The notes: generated by a model not told the origin, from the letters alone. 64,000 nucleotides of DNA from Hydrogenophaga aromaticivorans (GCF_013387465.1 NZ_VYGV01000025.1:62001-126000), one strand, 5' to 3'. Shown: positions 1-8,625, numbered from the stretch's first letter. Numbers and translations: made by a program.

Positions 1-582
1 GGCCTCGGCCTGGAGGCTGAGTTCGCCAATGTTCTGCAGCGTGAGTTTGCAGGGGGTGCTGTGGCAGAGGAAGAACCAGTTGCCACCCCAGGCGACGTCG
101 CCCACCACGCGCCCCAGGCCGGGTACGTCGATCGCCACATCGCGCCGGAAGACCTGGCTCTCGACGTTCTGGATCGTCACTTCATTGGCGGAGCGCAGGT
201 CCACGCTCACCACCCCGACCGGCGTTTCGAAGCGGTGCACGCCGGGCGCGATGCGGCCCATGTGGGCGAGCGTGACGGCGGCGCCAATCGTGCCGTGGCC
301 GCACATGCCCAGGTAGCCGGTGTTGTTGAAGAAGATCAGGCCGGCGGCGCAGCTGCTGTCCACCGGCTCGCACAACAGGGCGCCGACCACAGCGTCGTAA
401 CCGCGCGGTTCGTTGGCCGCCAGCACGCGGTAGTGGTCGAAGTCGCGGGCAAACAGGGCTTTGCGCTCGCTCAGGGGGCCGTGGCCCAAGGGGGGCCCGC
501 CGGCCACCACCAGGCGCGTGGGCTCACCCTCGGTGTGGGAGTCGATGACCTGCATCTCGATCCGCGTCGTGTTCGGTGCCAT
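1..582 (-). CDS. 4-hydroxyproline 2-epimerase (proline racemase family), 3' end outside window
   Basis: The reading frame is open from an ATG at 582 down to base 1, giving 194 codons with the C-terminus missing. The N-terminus carries the family opening (MQVIDSHTEGEPTR) and the first catalytic cysteine in MCGHGTIG at about residue 95; the second catalytic cysteine would lie beyond the edge. The family epimerises trans-4-hydroxy-L-proline to cis-4-hydroxy-D-proline, or racemises proline. The downstream partner is a DapA-family enzyme starting 2 bp upstream of this gene on the same strand, which is the usual pairing in hydroxyproline catabolism and favours epimerase over proline racemase. Trans-3-hydroxyproline dehydratase is the other relative that cannot be fully excluded. 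Confidence 0.85.
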   Translation of the reverse strand, partial: MAPNTTRIEMQVIDSHTEGEPTRLVVAGGPPLGHGPLSERKALFARDFDHYRVLAANEPRGYDAVVGALLCEPVDSSCAAGLIFFNNTGYLGMCGHGTIGAAVTLAHMGRIAPGVHRFETPVGVVSVDLRSANEVTIQNVESQVFRRDVAIDVPGLGRVVGDVAWGGNWFFLCHSTPCKLTLQNIGELSLQAEA

Positions 583-584
583 GG

Positions 585-1523
585 TCAGGCCCTCCCCGGC
601 CAGCTGGCGTACCAGCGCTTGAAGAGCTCGAACTGGTGGGTGGCGTAGTGCTTCTGGCTGTCGGACAGCGCATCGCTGGGGTTGAAGTGCAAGGTGTAGG
701 CCTCGTGGCCCTGCAGCACCATCAGGTGCTTGAAGTACAGCACCAGGTCCACACCTTCGTCAAAAGACGACAGCACCGCCAGCGCCGCCTCCAGCTCTTG
801 CGCGCGCTGGCGGGCCAGCACGTCGCCGTCAGCCGCCTGCTCGCACAGGGCCACCAGTTGCAACACTTCCTTGGGCAGCACGTTGCCGATGCCCGTGATG
901 GCGCCCTTCGCGCCGCAGTTGACGAAGCCGTGGAACACCTGCGTATCCACCCCGACCATCAGCGTCACGCCCGCATCGCGCGAGGTGATGTGCTCCGCCG
1001 CGTAGCGCAAGGAGGCCGCGCCGCCGAACTCCTTGAAGCCGATCAGGTGGGGGAAGCGCGAGCGCAGTTCAAAGAACAGGTCGGCCTTGGTTTCGTAGCC
1101 GTAGTAGGGGCTGTTGTAGATCACACTGGGCAGGTCGACCGCCGCCGTGAGGATGTCGGCGAAGTGCGCGCGCTGGGCCGCCGCCGAGTTGCCGCGCGAC
1201 AGCACGCGGGGAATGATCATCAGGCCCCTGGCGCCACAGGCCTTGGCGTGCGCGGCCAGCGCGCTGGCGCGGGCCGTGTTCTGCGCCCCGGTGCCCACGA
1301 TCACGGGCAGGCGTGCGCGCACCAGCCGCTCGACGCCTTCCATGCGCTGCTCGTCGCTCAGCAGGGGCCAGTCGCCCATGGAACCGCAGTACACCAGGGC
1401 CGACATGCCGGCTTCGATGAGGTCGCGGCCGGTGCTGACCAGGGCGTCGAAATCCGGTTGCCGGTCGGGCGTGCAAGGGGTCATCAAGGCAGGGATCGTG
1501 CCGCTGAAGATGTTCCGTTTCAT
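585..1523 (-). CDS. DapA/NAL-family aldolase-lyase, probable pyrroline-4-hydroxy-2-carboxylate deaminase
   Basis: A 312-residue protein of the dihydrodipicolinate synthase/N-acetylneuraminate lyase TIM-barrel superfamily. Visible family marks are the N-terminal [19 protein letters not shown] in the substrate loop, [10 protein letters not shown] with the catalytic-region tyrosine, and the Schiff-base lysine in IGFKEFGG. Being directly upstream of the hydroxyproline epimerase, it probably deaminates and dehydrates the dehydrogenase product to alpha-ketoglutarate semialdehyde (the LhpC/HypD step). The assignment rests on context; a true DapA is unlikely because the glycine-rich loop differs. A GGAG-type ribosome site precedes the ATG. 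The divergent PAS-AraC gene is the likely regulator. Confidence 0.8.
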   Translation of the reverse strand: MKRNIFSGTIPALMTPCTPDRQPDFDALVSTGRDLIEAGMSALVYCGSMGDWPLLSDEQRMEGVERLVRARLPVIVGTGAQNTARASALAAHAKACGARGLMIIPRVLSRGNSAAAQRAHFADILTAAVDLPSVIYNSPYYGYETKADLFFELRSRFPHLIGFKEFGGAASLRYAAEHITSRDAGVTLMVGVDTQVFHGFVNCGAKGAITGIGNVLPKEVLQLVALCEQAADGDVLARQRAQELEAALAVLSSFDEGVDLVLYFKHLMVLQGHEAYTLHFNPSDALSDSQKHYATHQFELFKRWYASWPGRA

Positions 1524-1649
1524 GGGTGGGAAGCTCCGTTCAAGTGACTGTTAAGCTGCCGGCAGTCTCGCAGTTCGGGCGCTCCACGTCTTGTCGGAAA
1601 GTGGGGTGTCGACTGGGGAAATTGCACAAACGCTCGGGCCCCGAATGCC

Positions 1650-2396
1650 ATGGATTTTTCTCTGCCAGCGCCCCTGTCGCCAGGGCTCCTGATCGACCAC
1701 GGGTTCTTCCGGGGCGACCTGCTGTTCGACCACGTGGCCGACACCGTGTTCTTCCTCAAGGACACGCAGGGGCGCTACACAGCGGTCAACCAGACCCTGG
1801 TCCAGCGCTGCGGCTTCGAGCACAAGTCAGAGCTGATCGGCAAGACGGCGGAACAGGTGTTCCCGCTCCCGCTGGGGTCCGGGTATTCGCAACAGGACCA
1901 GCGCGTCCTGCAAGGCGGCCCCGCGATCAACGCTCAGCTGGAGCTGCACCTGTACGGCAACCGGAAACCGGGCTGGTGCCTCACCTGGAAGGTCGCGATC
2001 ACCGACGCGCAAGGCCGCATCGTCGGGCTCGCCGGTCTGTCGCGCGACATCCAGCAACCCATGGGCTCAACGAACGAGGCCGCCGCGGTGTCGCGCGCCA
2101 TCGAGCACGTCGCACGGCACCTGGACTCACCGCTGCCGCTGGAAGAACTCGCCGCCCTGGCCGGTCTGTCGGTGTTTCAGCTGGACCAGCGCATCCGCGG
2201 CCTGTTTGGCGTGACGGCGGGTCAATACGTGATCCAGGCGCGCATCGAGCGGGCGTGCGACCTGTTGCGCCATTCGCGCGATCCGATCAGCGAGATTGCC
2301 CTGTCGTGTGGCTACGCCGACCAGGCCTCGTTCACACGCCAGTTCCGCAAATCGGTGGGCCTCACGCCCTCGGCCTACCGGGGCATGAGGCCATGA
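1650..2396 (+). CDS. PAS domain-containing AraC-family transcriptional regulator
   Basis: A 248-residue protein. Residues about 25-130 form a PAS domain (DTVFFLKDTQGRYTAVNQ, with the closing GLAGLSRDI). Residues about 145-248 form a double helix-turn-helix AraC domain, with the signature ISEIALSCGYADQASFTRQFRK and the terminal GLTPSAYR. The gene is divergent from the hydroxyproline genes across about 125 bp, so it is the likely regulator of that pathway. The PAS domain would sense the inducer or another small molecule. Upstream in-frame start codons exist, but the ATG at 1650 begins just before the PAS homology. Confidence 0.85.
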   Translation: MDFSLPAPLSPGLLIDHGFFRGDLLFDHVADTVFFLKDTQGRYTAVNQTLVQRCGFEHKSELIGKTAEQVFPLPLGSGYSQQDQRVLQGGPAINAQLELHLYGNRKPGWCLTWKVAITDAQGRIVGLAGLSRDIQQPMGSTNEAAAVSRAIEHVARHLDSPLPLEELAALAGLSVFQLDQRIRGLFGVTAGQYVIQARIERACDLLRHSRDPISEIALSCGYADQASFTRQFRKSVGLTPSAYRGMRP

Positions 2397-2403
2397 GCAG
2401 AAA

Positions 2404-3252
2404 TCAGCGGGCAGCGGCTGCAGCGTTCGGGAAGAACAGCTGCTCGCCACCGATCTTGTAAGAAGCGATGGCCTTCTGCCCAGCCTCGCCAGTCACCCAG
2501 TCGACAAACTTCTGGCCTTCGGCCGTCTTCACCTGCGGGTGCTTGGCGGCGCTCACGAGCATCACGCCGTACTGGTTAAACAGGCGCTTGTCGCCTTCGA
2601 CCAGCACCACCATGTCGGCGCGGTTCTTGAAGTTCAACCAGGTGCCGCGGTCGGCCAATACATAGGCGCCGCTGCTGGCGCCGATGTTGAGGGCCGGGCC
2701 CATGCCGCAACCGCATTCTTTGTAGCCAGAACCCTTGCTGGTATCGGTGTCGGTCATCTTCCAGAAGCGCAGCTCGGCGGCGTGCGTGCCGCTCTTGTCG
2801 CCACGCGAGATGAAGGGCGCGTTGGCCGTGGCCACTTTCTTCAGCGCGGCCACGATGTCGCTGCCCTTGGTGCCCGCCGGGTCGGCCTTGGGGCCGATCA
2901 GCACGAAGTCGTTGTACATGACCTCCTGGCGCTTGGCGGCAAAGCCGTCGGCGACGAACTTCTCTTCGGCCACCTTGTCGTGCACGAACAGCACGTCGGC
3001 ATCGCCACGGCGTGCCATGTCGATGGCCTGGCCGGTGCCCAGGGCCACGACCTTCACGTCGATGCCGCTGGCTTTCTTGAACTCGGGCAGCAGGTAGCTG
3101 AACAGGCCGGACTGTTCGGTGGATGTGGTGGACGCCACGACGATGCTGCTTTGCGCCAGCGCGGCGGTGCTGGCCAGCAGGCCCGCGGTGATGAAGCCGG
3201 CCGCGGCCAGCAGGCGCACGACGGTGCGGCGGGAAGAGAGGGAAGCTTTCAT
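2404..3252 (-). CDS. tupA: Tungstate ABC transporter, periplasmic substrate-binding protein
   Basis: A 282-residue secreted protein with an N-terminal signal peptide (RRTVVRLLAAAGFITAGLL, cleavage after ALAQ). The oxyanion-binding start ASTTSTEQSGLF is the TupA hallmark. GDADVLFVHDK, YNDFVLIGP and SRGDKSGTHAAE are also family segments. It binds tungstate, or molybdate with lower affinity, in the periplasm. It is the last gene of tupB-tupC-tupA, overlapping tupC by 4 bp, with an AAGGAG ribosome site inside the end of tupC. In some bacteria tupA is first in the operon; here the permease leads. Confidence 0.9.
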   Translation of the reverse strand: MKASLSSRRTVVRLLAAAGFITAGLLASTAALAQSSIVVASTTSTEQSGLFSYLLPEFKKASGIDVKVVALGTGQAIDMARRGDADVLFVHDKVAEEKFVADGFAAKRQEVMYNDFVLIGPKADPAGTKGSDIVAALKKVATANAPFISRGDKSGTHAAELRFWKMTDTDTSKGSGYKECGCGMGPALNIGASSGAYVLADRGTWLNFKNRADMVVLVEGDKRLFNQYGVMLVSAAKHPQVKTAEGQKFVDWVTGEAGQKAIASYKIGGEQLFFPNAAAAAR

Positions 3253-4031
3253 GTGGTTTCTCCTTTGACAAAAGCGCTGGCCTGCGGCGAACGTTGTTCG
3301 AGCAGGTCCTGGTTGAAGAAGTCGTGCACCGGCAGATCGGCCAGCACACGCCCCTGTTCGAGATAGATCACGCGGCTGGCCAGGCGCTTGACCTGGCCGA
3401 GGTTGTGGCTGGCCAGCACCAGCGTGGGCGGCCGTCGTCCGGTTGCGGGCAGCTCGTCGCCAAAGTCGGCGATCAGCGCCTCCACATCGCGCTTGGCGTG
3501 CGGGTCCAGGCTGGCGGTGGGTTCGTCAAGCAGCCACACGTCGGGCTGCAGCGCCCAGGCTCGCGCCAGTGCCACGCGCTGCTGCTGCCCGCCCGAGAGC
3601 GCGCGGCCGTTGCGATCGGCCAGGTGCACGAGGTCGACACGCACGAGTGCCTGCTGCGCACGACCGCGCGTCTGCACCCAGGGCACTCCGCTGAGCCACA
3701 GGCCGAGCTGCAGGTTGCGCCGCACCGACATGCGCAACATGTGCGGCCGCTGGAACAGCATGGCGATGCGCGAGGCCTGTGGCACCCGACGCTGTCCCGA
3801 GGCGATGGGCAGCAGACCGTGCAGCGTGCGCAAGAGCGTGCTCTTGCCGCAACCGTTGGGTCCGACCAGGGCCACGCGCTCACCGGCGTCGATGGTGAGC
3901 GTGATGTTGCGCAGCGCTTCAACCTGGGCCGCAGGACCCAGGCTCACGTTCACGTCCTGCAGTTCCAGCACGGTGTCCTGTCGCACCGTGGCGCCGGCCG
4001 CGCTGCCTTCGGTGGGGCGTTCGATCCTCAT
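3249..4031 (-). CDS. tupC: Tungstate ABC transporter ATP-binding protein
   Basis: A 260-residue ABC ATPase. Walker A is VGPNGCGKST, the Q-loop region is MLFQRPHML, the signature is ALSGGQQQRVALARA, Walker B is VWLLDEPTASLD, and the H-switch region is TLVLASHNLGQ. It energises tungstate uptake through TupB. It overlaps both neighbours by 4 bp (start inside tupB, stop inside tupA), so the three subunits are translationally coupled. About 20 residues precede the ABC domain, so a somewhat later start is possible. Confidence 0.9.
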   Translation of the reverse strand: MRIERPTEGSAAGATVRQDTVLELQDVNVSLGPAAQVEALRNITLTIDAGERVALVGPNGCGKSTLLRTLHGLLPIASGQRRVPQASRIAMLFQRPHMLRMSVRRNLQLGLWLSGVPWVQTRGRAQQALVRVDLVHLADRNGRALSGGQQQRVALARAWALQPDVWLLDEPTASLDPHAKRDVEALIADFGDELPATGRRPPTLVLASHNLGQVKRLASRVIYLEQGRVLADLPVHDFFNQDLLEQRSPQASAFVKGETT

Positions 4032-4756
4032 GTCGTGGCCATCCGCAGGTCGCCACCGTCCAGGTGCTCGCGCCAGCGGCGCAACAGCGCCACCAGGCTG
4101 TTGAGCAGCAGCACCACGGCCAGCAACACGATGCCCAGCCCGAGGGCCAGCGGCAGATCGCCCTTGCTGGTTTCCAACGCGATGGCGGTGGTCATGACGC
4201 GGGTGAAACCTTCGATGTTGCCGCCCACGATCATCACCGCGCCCACCTCGGCGATGGCGCGGCCAAAAGCAGTGATCAGCACCGTGAGCAGGGCGTAGCG
4301 CTCGTCCCAGGCCAGCAGCAGGCTGCGCAGGCCCAGGCGGGCGCCGAGCGACGACAACTGTTCGCCGTGGCTGCGGTCCACGTCTTCCACCACCTGGCGT
4401 GTGAGCGCGGTGACCAATGGCAGCACCAGGATGGCCTGCGCCAGCACCATGGCCTGGAAGCTGAACAGCCAGCCCAGAAAACCCAGCGGCCCCGAGCGCG
4501 AGAGCAGCAGGTACACCACCAGCCCCACGACCACCGCCGGCACGGCCAGAAAGGTGTTGAGCAGCGTCAGCACCACGCCCCGACCCGCAAAACGCGACAC
4601 CCCCAGCCAGGCGCCGAGCGCCAGCCCCAGGCTGCAGGCCAGCAAACAGGCCGTGGCGCTCACCGCCAGCGAGCGCAGCACGATGGCCCAGAGGCCCGCG
4701 TCGCCCGAGAGGATCAGTTGCAGCGCGGTTCCCGCGCTATCGGAAAAGGTGTTCAT
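4028..4756 (-). CDS. tupB: Tungstate ABC transporter permease
   Basis: A 242-residue inner-membrane protein with about five or six hydrophobic segments. It is a CysTW/ModB-like permease: the EAA-type cytoplasmic loop runs about residues 120-165 and includes EQLSSLGARLGLRS, followed by FGRAIAEVGAVMIVGGN. Length and sequence fit TupB. It is first in the tupBCA operon, and the 118-bp gap to the divergent regulator holds the likely control region. The assignment to tungstate rather than molybdate depends on tupA beside it. Confidence 0.88.
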   Translation of the reverse strand: MNTFSDSAGTALQLILSGDAGLWAIVLRSLAVSATACLLACSLGLALGAWLGVSRFAGRGVVLTLLNTFLAVPAVVVGLVVYLLLSRSGPLGFLGWLFSFQAMVLAQAILVLPLVTALTRQVVEDVDRSHGEQLSSLGARLGLRSLLLAWDERYALLTVLITAFGRAIAEVGAVMIVGGNIEGFTRVMTTAIALETSKGDLPLALGLGIVLLAVVLLLNSLVALLRRWREHLDGGDLRMATT

Positions 4757-4874
4757 ATGGTGCGTACGAGCTTACGTGGGCACCGCGGGTTTGAGAGTAC
4801 GTAGTGACGCGGTATGAACCCGTGTGCATAGGCTCCAGGCCAGCGGCGACGGCGCTTGAGGCACACTCGCGGCC
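4757..4874. promoter_or_regulatory. Divergent tupB/regulator intergenic region with CGTA-rich motifs
   Basis: This 118-bp gap separates the divergent tupB and ModE-like regulator genes. It contains CGTACGAGCTTACG (4763-4776, CGTA/TACG arms) and the palindrome TACGTA (4798-4803) within AGTACGTAGT. These are candidate operator half-sites for the adjacent regulator. No convincing -35/-10 pair is visible for either gene. Assignment is by position only. Confidence 0.35.
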
Positions 4875-5993
4875 ATGAGAAAGGTCGAGCTTTCGTATTC
4901 GCTCACAGCACATGGCACGGGCCGCACGCCCCACCACGCGCTGCTGCGCAACACCATGATGGACGTGCTGCACGCCGTCCGGGAGCGGGGTTCCATCTCG
5001 GGCGCGGCGCGCTTTCTGGGTCTGTCGTACCGCCACGTCTGGGGCCAGCTCAAGGCCTGGGAAACCGAGCTGGGCCAGGAACTGCTGGTGTGGGAACGTG
5101 GCCAGTCGGCCCTGCTCAGCCCGTTCGGCGAGCGCCTGCTGATGGCTGAGCGGCTGGCGCAGGCGCGCCTGGGGCCGCAGATGGAAAGCCTGCGGGCCGA
5201 GCTGGAGCGCGCCTTTGCGCTGGCGTTCGAGCCCGAAACCAGCGAAGCGGGCGCCGAAGTGCTGACCCTGTACGCCAGCCACGACCACGCCCTGAACGAG
5301 CTACAGGACATCGCCGCCAGCCCGGTGGCCGGGGCAACGGGTCTGCACCTGGACATCCGCTTCTGCGGCAGCGTGGACGCCATCCGCGCGTTGAACGAAG
5401 GGCGCTGCGTGCTGGCGGGTTTTCACACTCAGCCGTTCGCCGACGCGACCAGCCTGAGCGCACGCACCTACCGCCCGCTGCTCAAACCGGGCACGCACAA
5501 GATCATCGGCTTCGCCCGCCGCTCCCAGGGCCTGATGGTGGCGCCGGGCAACCCACTGCGCCTGTGGGACATGCGCGATGTGGCACGGTTGCAGGCACGC
5601 TTCATCAACCGCGCCAAAGGCACAGGCACCCGCCTACTGCTCGAAGAACTGCTGACGCAGGCCGGCATGGACCCGATCGATCTGCGGGGCTATGACCGCG
5701 TGGAAAGCTCACACGCCGCCGTGGCGCAGGCGATCGCCAGCGGTGACGGTGATGCGGGCCTGGGCACCGAATACGCGGCGCGCAGCCAGGGCCTGGGCTT
5801 CGTGCCCCTGACCGATGAGCGCTACCTGCTGGTGTGTCTGAAGTCCGCGCTGGAGCTGCCCGCGGTGAAGCGTCTGCTCGCCCTGCTGGGCAGCCAGGCG
5901 TGGCAGGCGCGACTGGACAGGTTGCCTGGGTACACGAGCGATCACAGTGGCGAGGTGGCCGCCATGAAACGCCTGCTGCCCTGGTGGCGGTAG
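4875..5993 (+). CDS. ModE/LysR-type HTH regulator with periplasmic-binding-protein-like domain (probable tungstate/molybdate regulator)
   Basis: A 372-residue protein. Residues about 20-110 are a winged helix of the ModE/LysR type (GSISGAARFLGLSYRHVWGQLKAWE). Residues about 130-340 are a PBP-like domain (LTLYASHDHALNEL, FINRAKGTGTRLLLEELL, GDGDAGLGTEYAAR) related to molybdate/tungstate binding-protein folds. It probably senses intracellular oxyanion or molybdopterin status and represses or activates the divergent tup operon. The same two-domain architecture is common next to tup or mod genes. The exact ligand is not readable from the sequence. Confidence 0.8.
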   Translation: MRKVELSYSLTAHGTGRTPHHALLRNTMMDVLHAVRERGSISGAARFLGLSYRHVWGQLKAWETELGQELLVWERGQSALLSPFGERLLMAERLAQARLGPQMESLRAELERAFALAFEPETSEAGAEVLTLYASHDHALNELQDIAASPVAGATGLHLDIRFCGSVDAIRALNEGRCVLAGFHTQPFADATSLSARTYRPLLKPGTHKIIGFARRSQGLMVAPGNPLRLWDMRDVARLQARFINRAKGTGTRLLLEELLTQAGMDPIDLRGYDRVESSHAAVAQAIASGDGDAGLGTEYAARSQGLGFVPLTDERYLLVCLKSALELPAVKRLLALLGSQAWQARLDRLPGYTSDHSGEVAAMKRLLPWWR

Positions 5994-6005
5994 AGGGTCA
6001 CCCCT

Positions 6006-6069
6006 GCCGCGCTGCGCGCGACCCCCTCAAGGGGGCGATGCCAGCGGCCCGACAAAGCCCCTTGAGGGG
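6006..6069. repeat. Intergenic palindromic repeat, copy 1 (probable bidirectional terminator)
   Basis: Lies between the convergent regulator (ends 5993) and the MBL-fold gene (ends 6114). CCCCTCAAGGGG (6023-6034) is exactly complementary to CCCCTTGAGGGG (6058-6069), so a 12-bp stem can form, and each arm can fold on itself. The first 33 bp (6006-6038) recur with two differences at 20961-20993. Placement between converging genes suggests transcription termination, although no T-run follows. Confidence 0.7.
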
Positions 6070-6113
6070 CGGAGCAGCCACACGCAGTGGGCAAGCGATG
6101 GGGGTGTGCCCAG

Positions 6114-7184
6114 CTAAAAAGCTTCTTTTTCCGCTTCCAGATACGCCAGGCTGGTGTACTTGCCGATGTTGCTGTCAAAGCCGTCCATGGTCTTGGCGCG
6201 GCTGGCGACCCGTGGATCGCTCAATACGAGTGTCTTGGCGCCGTCGATCGGTATGCCTTCCTTGACCGCCCGCACGCAAGGTTCCCAGATACCCTTCATG
6301 AAAGTGCCGTAGGTGTCGAGCAGATCCTTGCTGCCGCGACCGTGGCCGGGCAGCCAGAGCTGATCGCCCGCCGCCTTCTTCAGTTCATCGTAAAACTTGA
6401 AGGTGCCGGGGTAGGAGCCATCGTCCATGTTGGCGATGCGGTTCGCCATGGCGATATCACCCACGTAGGTGAGCTTGTCCTGCACGATCTCGAAGCACAG
6501 GTCAGACGGGGTGTGGGCGCGGCCGTAGTGGTGCAGTTTGATCTGCACATCGCCATAGTCGAACACTTGGCCATGTTCGACCACCTTGTTGGGCGCCACC
6601 ACCTTGGTGCCCAGCGTCGCCTGGTTGGTCCAGCGCTCCATCAGGCTGCGCCAGAGATTGCCTTCATTGCCTGCGATCTGGTCGCGCGTGTGGGCCAGCG
6701 CGTGAATCGGCAGGTCAGCGCCATAGGTTTCGGCAAAGGCCTGATTGCCCAGCCAGTGGTCGCCGTGGTAGTGACTGTTGAAGACCGCGATCACCGGCTT
6801 GGGCGTCACGGTCTTGATCATGCGGATCGCCATCTGGCCGATCTGCACCGAAGCCCCGGTGTCCAGCACCACCACGCCCTTCTGGGTGATGGCGAAGATG
6901 ATGCTGGCCATCAACCCCTGGTTCTCCTGCGTCGGAAAGCCCTCTTTGGCATAGACCATCCAGACGTGCGGCGACAGCTGCTCGGGTTTCACATCGGGCA
7001 CCGGCGGCCCTTCGATGAACTCGTGCACCTGCTGGGCAAAGAGCCTCACTTCAGGAACCAGGGCCAGTCCGGCCACCCCCAGCCCCGCGCCCCCCATCAT
7101 GCGAAGCCACGCGCGGCGGCTGCGTTCGGTCGTGTGTGGGTTGAGGGCGTTACCGGTGTCCGCCGGTGAGGTCCGCTGCTTCAT
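6114..7184 (-). CDS. Tat-exported metallo-beta-lactamase-fold hydrolase
   Basis: A 356-residue protein. A twin-arginine signal begins at about residue 20 (ERSRRAWLRMMGG followed by a hydrophobic stretch), implying export folded, perhaps with bound metal. The MBL zinc motif is HYHGDHWLG at about residue 138 (HxHxDH), and a later GHG at about residue 270 supplies further ligands (LPGHGRGS). It resembles SoxH/quinoprotein-relay MBL proteins, so a sulfur or alcohol-oxidation role is possible, but the substrate is unknown. An AGGAGA ribosome site precedes the ATG. The gene lies 96 bp downstream of coaBC with its own dyad operator, so it is probably regulated separately. Confidence 0.82.
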   Translation of the reverse strand: MKQRTSPADTGNALNPHTTERSRRAWLRMMGGAGLGVAGLALVPEVRLFAQQVHEFIEGPPVPDVKPEQLSPHVWMVYAKEGFPTQENQGLMASIIFAITQKGVVVLDTGASVQIGQMAIRMIKTVTPKPVIAVFNSHYHGDHWLGNQAFAETYGADLPIHALAHTRDQIAGNEGNLWRSLMERWTNQATLGTKVVAPNKVVEHGQVFDYGDVQIKLHHYGRAHTPSDLCFEIVQDKLTYVGDIAMANRIANMDDGSYPGTFKFYDELKKAAGDQLWLPGHGRGSKDLLDTYGTFMKGIWEPCVRAVKEGIPIDGAKTLVLSDPRVASRAKTMDGFDSNIGKYTSLAYLEAEKEAF

Positions 7185-7210
7185 GGGGTGTCTCCTGTCT
7201 TCGGATCATC

Positions 7211-7230
7211 AAATAAGCATGTGCTTATTT
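7211..7230 (-). promoter_or_regulatory. Perfect 9-bp-arm dyad operator upstream of the MBL-fold gene
   Basis: AAATAAGCA and TGCTTATTT flank a 2-bp centre, placed 27 bp upstream of the MBL gene's start codon. GATCA (7204) and TGATC (7232) nearly extend it outward. The AT-rich dyad stands out in GC-rich DNA and resembles operators of ArsR/SmtB-family sensors, some of which control sulfur or detoxification genes. No such regulator gene lies nearby in the window. Confidence 0.6.
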
Positions 7231-7280
7231 TTGATCATAAGACGGGAACCGCCAAGCTGGCAAGCGGACCGGCGACAGGA

Positions 7281-8507
7281 TCAGGTCGGCAGACGCCGTG
7301 CGATCTCGGCCACGAGCTGGCGGGCGAGCTGCAGCTTGGAGGCTTTGGGCAGATCGGTGGTGCCCTGGGCATCCACCAGCAGCAGGGCGTTGTCGTCCTG
7401 ACCGAAGGTGTCGGGCCCGATATTACCCACCAGCAGGGGCACGCCCTTGCGTTCGCGCTTGGCCTGGGCGTTCGCCAGCAGATCGTGGCTCTCGGCCGCA
7501 AAGCCCACGCAGAACAGCTGGTGGTTCTGGGCCCGGGCGCCCGAGGCGATCCCCGCCAGGATGTCCGGGTTCTCCACAAAGGACAAGGTGGGCACCCGGC
7601 CACTGCCGTCCTTCTTGATTTTTTCGTTGGCCGACTCCACAGGGCGCCAGTCGGCCACGGCGGCGGCCGAAATGAACACCGTCGCGGTCTGGCTCAACAC
7701 GTTGAGCGTCTTCTGCATGTTCATCGCCGACTTCACATTGATGCGCCCCACCCCACGCGGCGTGGGCAGGCTCACCGGTCCGGCCACCAGGGTCACGTGA
7801 GCGCCCGCTTCGTGCGCCGCACGCGCGATGGCAAAACCCATCTTGCCGCTGGAAAGGTTGGTCAACCCGCGCACCGGGTCGATGGCCTCGTACGTGGGGC
7901 CGGCGCTCACCAGCACCTGCTGGCCCGCCAGCACCTTGGGTGTGAAAAACCGCACCAGCTCGTACAGCAGTTCGTCGGATTCCAGCATGCGGCCATCACC
8001 CGTTTCGCCGCAAGCCTGATCGCCCACGCCGACATCCAGCACGGTGGTGCCGTCGGTGCGCAGCTGGGCCACGTTGCGCTGCGTGGCCGGGTGCGCCCAC
8101 ATCTCGCGGTTCATGGCGGGCGCGAGGATCAGCGGCACCTTTTCCAGAGGCCGCGCCAGACACATCAGGCTCAGCAGTTCATCGGCCCGGCCATGCAACA
8201 GCTTGGCCATGAAGTCGGCACTGGCCGGCGCCACCAGGATCGCGTCGGCCTCGCGGCTGAGGTTGATGTGCGGCATGTTGTTGTCCGAGCCACCGGATGA
8301 GCGCTGGTCCCACTGCGAGGTGAACACAGGGCGCCCCGACAACGCCTGCATCGTGACCGACGTGATGAACTGCTCGGCCGCCTCGGTCATGACCACCTGC
8401 ACCGAGGCGCCCTCCTTGATCAGCGTGCGACAGAGCTCAGCCGCCTTGTAGCAGGCGATGCCACCCGAGAGGCCCAGGACGATGTGTTTTCCGGCGAGGT
8501 CGTTCAT
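7281..8507 (-). CDS. coaBC: Bifunctional phosphopantothenoylcysteine decarboxylase/phosphopantothenate-cysteine ligase
   Basis: A 408-residue cytoplasmic enzyme for two steps of coenzyme A synthesis. The N-terminal flavin decarboxylase (CoaC, residues 1-190) shows LGLSGGIACYKAAE, the catalytic histidine region MPHINLSREAD, and APAMNREMW with the PXMNXXMW signature. The substrate-recognition cysteine flap is ACGETGDGRM. The C-terminal synthetase (CoaB, from about 200) shows VLVSAGPTYEAIDPVRGLTN, GKMGFAIARAA and the K-rich KIKKDG. Length is normal. Its promoter region faces the lipoprotein gene. Confidence 0.97.
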   Translation of the reverse strand: MNDLAGKHIVLGLSGGIACYKAAELCRTLIKEGASVQVVMTEAAEQFITSVTMQALSGRPVFTSQWDQRSSGGSDNNMPHINLSREADAILVAPASADFMAKLLHGRADELLSLMCLARPLEKVPLILAPAMNREMWAHPATQRNVAQLRTDGTTVLDVGVGDQACGETGDGRMLESDELLYELVRFFTPKVLAGQQVLVSAGPTYEAIDPVRGLTNLSSGKMGFAIARAAHEAGAHVTLVAGPVSLPTPRGVGRINVKSAMNMQKTLNVLSQTATVFISAAAVADWRPVESANEKIKKDGSGRVPTLSFVENPDILAGIASGARAQNHQLFCVGFAAESHDLLANAQAKRERKGVPLLVGNIGPDTFGQDDNALLLVDAQGTTDLPKASKLQLARQLVAEIARRLPT

Positions 8508-8625
8508 GGCTTCAATGTATCAGTTTGTATGCCCACCATATAGAGGCGAGAGGCCCAAACAGCCGAGCGGACATAATCGCAAGGCGATACAGTCTCCATC
8601 AAAAACCATCCAGCACCACACGCCC

